Below are positions 58,687-64,000 of a DNA stretch of 64,000 nt, in pieces. The position numbers and the translations under genes are program-made. Positions within the stretch are counted from its first letter, which is position 1, and each line of letters starts with the position of its first letter. The DNA comes from Nocardiopsis flavescens (GTDB lineage Bacteria; Actinomycetota; Actinomycetes; Streptosporangiales; Streptosporangiaceae), in the NCBI RefSeq assembly GCF_900141985.1, contig NZ_FQZK01000003.1, positions 310,001 through 374,000 of the forward strand, written 5' to 3'. Below the pieces are notes generated by a model, which saw nothing but the letters and a program-made list of their open reading frames with translations, ran no database searches and was not told the DNA's origin.

Positions 58687-59816
58687 GCGGCGCGGGCGTG
58701 CGCGACCGGCCCCTCGTCGTCGTCGGCGTCCCCGGCAACCGGCGCCTGGAGCTGTTCCGGGCCGCCGCGGCGGCCTCCGGCCGGCCCGAGCCGGCCGTCC
58801 TCCCCTGGCGCGACCTCGCGTCCGGCCCCGTGGAGGTCCCCGCCGGGGCCCTGGTCCGGGTGGACTCCCCCGGCGGCGACGTCGCCACCGAGCGCCTGCT
58901 GCGCGGCTGGGACCGCGACCCCGACCCCTACCGGGCCGAGGGCACCGGCGACCACCACGCGGGCCTGCGCACCGCGCTGGACCGGCTCGCCGTCGCCGTC
59001 GCCGCGGCCCCGGGCGCGCACCTGCTCCAGGACGTGGACGACCTCGTGGTCATGTGCGACAAGCGCCGCTGCCACGCCCGGCTGGAGTCCGCAGGGGTAC
59101 CGGTGCCGCCGGCGGTGGGCACCCCCGTGCGCGGCTACCGGGACCTGCGGACCGCCATGGAGGCGCACGGCTGGTCCCGGGTGTTCGTCAAGCCCGCCCA
59201 CGGCTCCTCGGCCTCGGGGGTGATCGCCCTGGCCACGGCCCCCGGCGGCCGGATCCGGGCCGTCACCTCCGCCCGGCTGACCCGGGACGGGCGGGGCGGC
59301 CCCGCGCTGTTCAACAGCCTGAGGCTGTGCACCTACACCCGGGAGGAGGACGTGGCCGCCGTGGTCGACGCCCTGGCGCCCGACGGGCTGCACGTGGAGC
59401 GGTGGCTGCCCAAGGCCGGGTTCGCCGGGAAGACGATCGACCTGCGGGTGGTGGTGACCGCCGGGCGGGCGCACCACGTGGTGGTGCGCTCCTCGTCCTC
59501 CCCCCTGACCAACCTCCACCTGGGCAACGCCCGCGGTGACCTGGAGGCGCTCATGGACGACGTCGGCCCCGAGCGCTGGGACGCGGCGATGGCCGTGGCC
59601 GAGGCCGCCGCAGGCCGCTTCGCCACCCTGCACGCCGGGGTGGACCTGATGGCCTCCCCGGGCTGGCGCTCGTTCGCGGTGTGCGAGGTCAACGCGTTCG
59701 GCGACCTCATCCCCGGGGTGCTGCACGAGGGCCGCGACACCTACGCCGAACAGCTGCACGCCCTGGACACCGGCCGGTACCCCGTTCCGTCCGCCCAGGT
59801 CGGCAGCGCATCCTGA
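58683..59816 (+). CDS. STM4014-family ATP-grasp protein
   Basis: A 377-residue protein with the ATP-grasp fold. The central domain shows RVFVKPAHGSSASGVIAL (ATP-binding lysine and glycine-rich loop, about residues 163-180), HVERWLPKAGFAGKTIDLRVVV (about 240) and the metal-binding FAVCEVNAFGDLIPG (about 337). Upstream, CDKRRCHARLESAGVPVPP is the usual helix before the ATP-grasp domain. These enzymes join a carboxylate to an amine or thiol through an acyl-phosphate. The substrate is unknown. The GTG start overlaps the small-protein stop; STM4013 follows eight bases later. Confidence 0.85.
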   Translation: MSGAGVRDRPLVVVGVPGNRRLELFRAAAAASGRPEPAVLPWRDLASGPVEVPAGALVRVDSPGGDVATERLLRGWDRDPDPYRAEGTGDHHAGLRTALDRLAVAVAAAPGAHLLQDVDDLVVMCDKRRCHARLESAGVPVPPAVGTPVRGYRDLRTAMEAHGWSRVFVKPAHGSSASGVIALATAPGGRIRAVTSARLTRDGRGGPALFNSLRLCTYTREEDVAAVVDALAPDGLHVERWLPKAGFAGKTIDLRVVVTAGRAHHVVVRSSSSPLTNLHLGNARGDLEALMDDVGPERWDAAMAVAEAAAGRFATLHAGVDLMASPGWRSFAVCEVNAFGDLIPGVLHEGRDTYAEQLHALDTGRYPVPSAQVGSAS

Positions 59817-59824
59817 AGGACACC

Positions 59825-60688
59825 ATGGACACCACCCTTCCCGACATGAACGCCGTGGTGGGCACGCACGACCTGCTGCTGCTCACCCTGGACACCCTGC
59901 GGTACGACGTGGCCGCCGAACTCGCCGCGGCCGGGCGCATCCCCCACCTGGCCCGGCTGCTCCCGGGCGGGCGCTGGGAGGAGCGGCACGCACCGGGCAG
60001 CTTCACCTACGCGTCCCACCTGGCGATGCTCGCCGGGTTCCTGCCGACCCCCGCCGCGCCCGGGCCGCACCCGCGGCTGTTCGCCGCCGCGTTCCCCGGA
60101 AGCGTGTCCACCGCCCCGCGCACGTGGACGTTCCAGACCCCGGACCTGGTCTCGGGGCTGGCCCGCGCCGGGTACCGCACGGCGTGCGTGGGCGGCACGG
60201 GGTTCTTCAACCGCAGGTCGGCGGTGGGCTCGGTCATCCCCGACATGTTCCAGGAGAGCCACTGGGAGGAGTCGTTCGGCGTCGCCGACCCGCACTCCTT
60301 CGAGAACCAGGTGGCGCGGGCCGTGGAGGTCTCCCGCGCCCGGCCGGCGGATCAGCCGCTGTTCCTGCTGCTCAACGCCGCCGCCCTGCACCAGCCCAAC
60401 TGGTTCCACCTGCCCGGGGCGGACGCGGGGGCCGGGGACACACGGGAGAGCCACGCCGCCGCCCTGGAGTACGTCGACCGGCACCTGCCCCCGCTGCTGG
60501 AGGCGATGGCCGCGCACCGGCCCTGCTTCGCGGTCGTGTGCTCCGACCACGGCACCGCCTACGGCGAGGACGGCCACGTGGGGCACCGCATCGGCCACGA
60601 GGTGGTGTGGACGGTGCCCTACGCCCACTTCTTCCTCCCGCACGGATACACCGCACCCGACGCCACCGCCGAGGAGGCCCCAGCGTGA
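59825..60688 (+). CDS. STM4013-family alkaline-phosphatase-fold hydrolase
   Basis: A 287-residue cytoplasmic enzyme of the phosphatase/sulfatase superfamily. D23 in LLLLTLDTLRYD is the first metal ligand. The nucleophile region is GSFTYASHLAMLAGFLP (T61 or a neighbouring Ser). The distal metal site is CSDHGTAYGEDGHVGHRIGHE near residue 243. No signal peptide is present. It would cleave a phosphate or sulfate ester, or transfer such a group. AAGGA sits four bases before the ATG. Its stop overlaps the GTG of the next gene. Confidence 0.85.
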   Translation: MDTTLPDMNAVVGTHDLLLLTLDTLRYDVAAELAAAGRIPHLARLLPGGRWEERHAPGSFTYASHLAMLAGFLPTPAAPGPHPRLFAAAFPGSVSTAPRTWTFQTPDLVSGLARAGYRTACVGGTGFFNRRSAVGSVIPDMFQESHWEESFGVADPHSFENQVARAVEVSRARPADQPLFLLLNAAALHQPNWFHLPGADAGAGDTRESHAAALEYVDRHLPPLLEAMAAHRPCFAVVCSDHGTAYGEDGHVGHRIGHEVVWTVPYAHFFLPHGYTAPDATAEEAPA

Positions 60689-62031
60689 CGACCCTTCCCC
60701 TGGTCCCGGCCGCCGAACCCGTGGCCGCCGACTCCCCGTACCGCTCCTACGTCTACGCCTACCCCCACAAGAGCGCCTACCGCCCGTTCGCGCGGCGCCC
60801 CCTGCTGGCCGACCTGTGGCGGGACGAGGACGTGCGGGCCCTGTCGCTGTACCTGCACATCCCGTTCTGCGAGATGCGCTGCGGGTTCTGCAACCTGTTC
60901 ACCCGCTCCACCCCGCCGGCCGAGCAGGTCGCCGCCTACCTCGACGCGTTCGAGCGCCAGGCCCGGACGGTGGCCGCCACCCTGCCGGAGGGGGCCGCGT
61001 TCGCCCGGGCCGCCCTGGGCGGGGGCACCCCCACCTACCTGGAGGCCGACGAGCTGGCCCGGGTGTACGACGTGCTGGAGTCCGCGTTCGGTGTGGACCT
61101 GGCCGCCGTCCCGGTGTCGGTGGAGACCTCCCCGGCCACCGCCACCGCCGACCGGCTCGCGGTGCTGGAGGCGCGCGGGGCGACCCGGCTCAGCATGGGC
61201 GTGCAGAGCTTCATCGACTCCGAGGCGCACGCGGCCGGGCGGCCGCAGAAGCGCGCCGAGGTCGACCGGGCGCTGGAGCTGATCCGCGCGCACACCACCG
61301 CCGACCTCAACGTGGACCTCATCTACGGGATCGACCGGCAGGACGCGCGCACCTGGGCCTACTCCCTGGACACGGCGCTGGAGCACGACCCGGAGGAGGT
61401 CTACCTCTACCCGCTGTACGTGCGCCCCCTCACCGGGCTGGGCCGCCGCGGCGGCTCCTGGGACGACCACCGGCTGCGCCTGTACCGCCAGGGCCGCGAC
61501 CACCTGCGGGAGCGCGGCTACGAGCAGGTGTCGATGCGGATGTTCCGGCGGGCCGACGCCCCCGAGTCGCCGGCCCCGGACCACAGCTGCCAGACCGACG
61601 GGATGGTGGGCCTGGGCTGCGGGGCCCGGTCCTACACCGCCTCGGCGCACTACTCCTTCGACTACGCGGTGGGCGTGGGGCAGGTGCGCTCGATCATCGC
61701 CGACTACACCGGGCGCGACGCCGCCGACTTCGCCCGCGCCGAGGTGGGCTTCCGGCTGGACGACGACGAGCGGCGCCGCCGGCACCTGCTCCAGTCGCTG
61801 CTGCGCGCCGAGGGCATGGACACCGCCGACTACGCCTCGCGGTTCGGGTCCGGGCCCCGGGAGGACTTCCCGGAGCTGTTCGCCGCCCTGGACCGGCGCG
61901 GCTGGCTCGCGGACGGCGGGGCGGGGCGCGTGCTGCTCGGCGAGGAGGGCCTGGCGCACTCCGACGCCGTGGGGCCGATGTTCTTCTCCGACCGGGTGAA
62001 CGCGCTCATGGCCGAGTACGAGGCCCGCTGA
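60685..62031 (+). CDS. STM4012-family radical SAM protein (HemN-like)
   Basis: A 448-residue radical SAM enzyme. The cluster motif is C62, C66 and C69 in YLHIPFCEMRCGFCNLF. The SAM-binding region follows (ALGGGTPTYLEADEL), then VSVETSPATA, LSMGVQSFIDSEAHAAGRPQ and NVDLIYGIDRQ, the HemN/HemW-type layout, but this is a distinct family and not a heme enzyme by context. The C-terminal half has a helical domain with an HSCQTDGMVGLGCGARSYT block. The GTG start overlaps the hydrolase stop, and its stop shares a base with the next ATG (TGATG). Confidence 0.9.
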   Translation: MTTLPLVPAAEPVAADSPYRSYVYAYPHKSAYRPFARRPLLADLWRDEDVRALSLYLHIPFCEMRCGFCNLFTRSTPPAEQVAAYLDAFERQARTVAATLPEGAAFARAALGGGTPTYLEADELARVYDVLESAFGVDLAAVPVSVETSPATATADRLAVLEARGATRLSMGVQSFIDSEAHAAGRPQKRAEVDRALELIRAHTTADLNVDLIYGIDRQDARTWAYSLDTALEHDPEEVYLYPLYVRPLTGLGRRGGSWDDHRLRLYRQGRDHLRERGYEQVSMRMFRRADAPESPAPDHSCQTDGMVGLGCGARSYTASAHYSFDYAVGVGQVRSIIADYTGRDAADFARAEVGFRLDDDERRRRHLLQSLLRAEGMDTADYASRFGSGPREDFPELFAALDRRGWLADGGAGRVLLGEEGLAHSDAVGPMFFSDRVNALMAEYEAR

Positions 62032-62936
62032 TGGCGGCGACCGCGCCGCTGCCGCCGCACCTCACCCTGCTGTACCGGGGGCCGCTGGCCAGCTGCGACT
62101 ACGACTGCCCGTACTGCCCGTTCGCCAAGCGCCGGGACTCCCCGGAGACGCTGCGCGCGGACCGGGCCGCCCTGGAGCGGTTCGGGGACTGGGTGGAGGC
62201 GCGGGCCGACGAGGACCCCGGCACCCGGGTGTCGGTGCTGTTCACCCCGTGGGGCGAGGGGCTGGTGCGGACCTGGTACCGGCGGGCGCTGGCGCGGCTG
62301 AGCGCGCTGGAGCACGTGGAGCGGGTGGCGATCCAGACCAACCTGAGCGGCCGGGTGGAGTGGCTGGCCGGGTGCGACCTCTCGTCGGTGGCGCTGTGGA
62401 CCACCTACCACCCGGGCCAGGTGACCCGGGAGCGGTTCCTGGCCAAGGCGCTGCGGCTGGTGGAGCTGGGGGTGCGGTTCAGCGTGGGCGTGGTGGGCGA
62501 GCCCGGCCACCTGGAGGCGGCCCGGCGGATGCGCGCCGACCTGCCGGAGGAGGTGTACCTGTGGGTGAACGCCGCCGAGGGCCGGACCTACACCGACGCC
62601 GAGGCGGCCGACTGGCAGGCGCTCGACCCGCACTTCCACTACAGCCGCCACCCGCACGCCAGCCGGGGGCTGCCCTGCCGGACCGGCGACAGCGTGCTGT
62701 CCGTGGACGGCGACGGGAACGTGCGGCGCTGCCACTTCGTGGACACCCCGATGGGCAACCTGTACGACGGCTCGTTCCGGCGGGCGCTGGGCCGCCGCGG
62801 CTGCCCGCGGACCGACTGCGACTGCCACATCGGGTACGTGCACCTGGAGTCGCTCGACCTGTACGACGTCTTCCGCGGCGGGGTCGTGGAGCGCGTCCCG
62901 GCCGTGCGCCCCCGCGCGCTGCCGCTGCTCCCCTAG
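62031..62936 (+). CDS. STM4011-family radical SAM protein with C-terminal cysteine cluster
   Basis: A 301-residue radical SAM enzyme. The cluster motif is C22, C26 and C29 in ASCDYDCPYCPF. The TIM-barrel core follows (VLFTPWGEGLVR, VAIQTNLSG, ALWTTYHPGQV). A C-terminal region rich in cysteines (GLPCRTGDSVLSVDGDGNVRRCHF, then CPRTDCDCHIGY) resembles a SPASM-type domain with auxiliary iron-sulfur ligands, which is typical of enzymes acting on peptides or proteins. It is the last gene of the operon; a strong hairpin follows. Confidence 0.9.
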   Translation: MAATAPLPPHLTLLYRGPLASCDYDCPYCPFAKRRDSPETLRADRAALERFGDWVEARADEDPGTRVSVLFTPWGEGLVRTWYRRALARLSALEHVERVAIQTNLSGRVEWLAGCDLSSVALWTTYHPGQVTRERFLAKALRLVELGVRFSVGVVGEPGHLEAARRMRADLPEEVYLWVNAAEGRTYTDAEAADWQALDPHFHYSRHPHASRGLPCRTGDSVLSVDGDGNVRRCHFVDTPMGNLYDGSFRRALGRRGCPRTDCDCHIGYVHLESLDLYDVFRGGVVERVPAVRPRALPLLP

Positions 62937-62946
62937 CTCCCCCGCC

Positions 62947-62986
62947 GGGCCCGTCCGGGGACGCGGTGCGTCCCCCGGACGGGCCC
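62947..62986 (+). terminator. Terminator at the end of the STM4011-4015 cluster
   Basis: Nearly perfect arms of 18 and 19 bases (62947-62964 and 62968-62986, one bulge) with a three-base loop start ten bases after the last stop codon. There is no T-run, but the stem is among the strongest in the window. Confidence 0.75.
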
Positions 62987-63009
62987 CGGTCGGCCCCGCG
63001 CCCCCGGAG

Positions 63010-63038
63010 CGTCACCGGGGCCGGAGATAATCCGACAC
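63010..63038 (+). promoter_or_regulatory. Promoter of the HAD gene, probably leaderless
   Basis: GATAAT (63026-63031) lies seven bases before the ATG and no Shine-Dalgarno is present. CGTCACCG (63010-63017) upstream equals the first half of the cluster motif, but CTGCTA is absent. Confidence 0.45.
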
Positions 63039-63842
63039 ATGGTCTTTCCCCGGGTCATCGCAACCGATCTCGACGGCACCCTCCTCGGCCTCGACGGCCG
63101 TGTCTCCGAACGCAACCGCCGCGCCCTGGCCGCCGCCGTGGCCGCCGGCGTGAAGCTGGTCCTGTCCACCGCGCGGCCTCCGCGCACCACCGCGCACATC
63201 GCGTCCCTGTTCACCTGCTCCGCGGTCCTGTGCGGCAACGGCGCCGTGGCCGGGCTGCCCGGTGCCGACCCGCTCGTGCGGGCGCTGGACACCGCCACCG
63301 CCGCAACGGTCGTCGGCGAGCTGCGCGGCGCCCTGCCCGGGGTGGGGTTCGGGGTGGAGACGGGGACGGACTTCTACCACGACACCGACTACGACCTGGA
63401 ACCCTGGGTGCCGCGCGACTGGGTACGCGAGGTGGTCGGATCCACCGACGAACTGCTGGAGCGGGCCCGGCCCATCACCAAGCTGCTGGTGCGCTCGCAG
63501 GGCGTGCCGGTGCACATCCTGCACGCGACCGCGGAGCAGGCCGTGGGCGGGCTGGTGGAGGTCACCTACTCGGGCGGGCACGGGCTGCTGGAGATGAGCG
63601 CGTCGGGCGTCGACAAGGGCAGCACCCTGGCGCTGGTCTGCGAGCGCTGGGGGGTCTCCGCGGAGGAGGTCGTGGCCTTCGGGGACATGCCCAACGACCT
63701 GCCCGCCCTGTCGTGGGCGGGGGCCGGGTACGCGATGGAGAGCGGGCACCCGGGGCTGCTGGACCCGGCGCTGGGGCTGCGTAAGGCGCCGCCCGCCCAC
63801 GAGGACGGGGTGGGGCGGGTCGTGGAGGAGCTGCTGTCGTGA
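63039..63842 (+). CDS. HAD-superfamily hydrolase, Cof-type phosphatase
   Basis: A 267-residue protein with the HAD motif I DLDGTLL (residues 10-16, nucleophile D10), motif II in LVLSTARPP (about residue 42), the C2-type cap between, a lysine in ITKLLVRS and SGVDKGSTLALVCERWGV, and motif IV VVAFGDMPNDLPALSWAG. This is the Cof subgroup, which dephosphorylates sugar phosphates, nucleotides or pyridoxal phosphate. It lies after the cluster terminator with its own promoter, so a role in the cluster is not implied. Confidence 0.92.
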   Translation: MVFPRVIATDLDGTLLGLDGRVSERNRRALAAAVAAGVKLVLSTARPPRTTAHIASLFTCSAVLCGNGAVAGLPGADPLVRALDTATAATVVGELRGALPGVGFGVETGTDFYHDTDYDLEPWVPRDWVREVVGSTDELLERARPITKLLVRSQGVPVHILHATAEQAVGGLVEVTYSGGHGLLEMSASGVDKGSTLALVCERWGVSAEEVVAFGDMPNDLPALSWAGAGYAMESGHPGLLDPALGLRKAPPAHEDGVGRVVEELLS

Positions 63843-63967
63843 GCCCAGGGGCCGCGCCCCGGACGCCGCGGGCCCGGGAAAACCGCTGGCCCGCGGCGCC
63901 GGGCCCGCCCTAGGGTTCGGGTGCGCCGCCGCCCGGCGGCGGGAGCAGCGACCCCCGGGAGCCCCGC

Positions 63968-64000
63968 ATGCCGCACCCCGCCCGTCTCGTGTCCGCCCTG
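63968..64000 (+). CDS. Start of a truncated gene at the window edge
   Basis: An ATG at 63968 with GGGAG six bases upstream opens a frame of 11 codons (MPHPARLVSAL) that runs off the window. The beginning could be an N-terminal signal or membrane segment. Nothing more can be said. Confidence 0.4.
   Translation, partial: MPHPARLVSAL

Noticed and set aside
1..64000. CRISPR arrays, prophage genes, integrases or replication origins
   Set aside because: I looked for regularly spaced repeats, phage-type genes, DnaA boxes and recombinases and saw none.

Overview
The window is very GC-rich actinobacterial chromosome: G or C at almost every third codon position, many GTG and a few TTG starts, and tight operons with 1-13 base overlaps. 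Gene order matches conserved actinobacterial core blocks: alr-tsaE-tsaB-rimI-tsaD; metG/tatD/rsmI/pmt; galU-moeA-moaC-mog-rimJ-sepX opposite a folate cyclo-ligase, FmdB and mscL. A Nocardiopsis-like or other Streptosporangiales genome is my best guess, from general recall only. No plasmid, phage, insertion sequence or CRISPR array is visible.

Layout. 0-0.8 kb: end of a peptide-export type ABC permease and its ATPase. 0.8-6.4 kb: a lipoprotein, the t6A tRNA-modification genes with rimI, and alanine racemase. 7.2-17.5 kb: a ROK repressor divergent from a sugar-type import and catabolism operon (dehydrogenase, ATPase, two permeases, binding lipoprotein, two TIM-barrel epimerases, one membrane-anchored unknown). 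17.5-24.2 kb: two roadblock proteins, a Tat-exported beta carbonic anhydrase, a PaaR-like TetR regulator with a clear operator, two tandem MHYT membrane proteins, and rsgA. 24.3-35.6 kb: tatD, metG, a fused SecDF, AIM24, rsmI, a protein mannosyltransferase, a cold shock protein, tatB. 35.6-37.2 kb: a gene-poor spacer ending at tRNA-Ala(CGC). 37.3-46.9 kb: sepX/glpR-like gene, rimJ, molybdenum cofactor genes and galU, then folate cyclo-ligase, a zinc-ribbon FmdB (Ruc-like) gene under a CIRCE-like HrcA site, a SAF protein, mscL and an M15 peptidase. 47.3-52.4 kb: tRNA-Arg(CCU), a leaderless TetR gene, a cardiolipin-synthase-like phospholipase D protein, two methyltransferases and a MerR regulator.

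The most striking part is 52.4-62.9 kb. It is an expanded version of the uncharacterised STM4011-STM4015 gene set: five tandem leucine-rich-repeat STM4015-type genes, a small protein, an ATP-grasp protein (STM4014), a phosphatase/sulfatase-fold hydrolase (STM4013) and two radical SAM enzymes (STM4012, STM4011). All five STM4015 paralogues end in the same hexapeptide, YP(S/A)VTE, after tails that differ in length and sequence. The small protein is translationally coupled to the ATP-grasp gene. A promoter-like motif with fixed spacing precedes the first and fifth repeat genes and the small-protein gene. I read this as a candidate protein- or peptide-modification system in which the LRR proteins or the small protein are substrates. 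That is inference; no function is established by the sequence.
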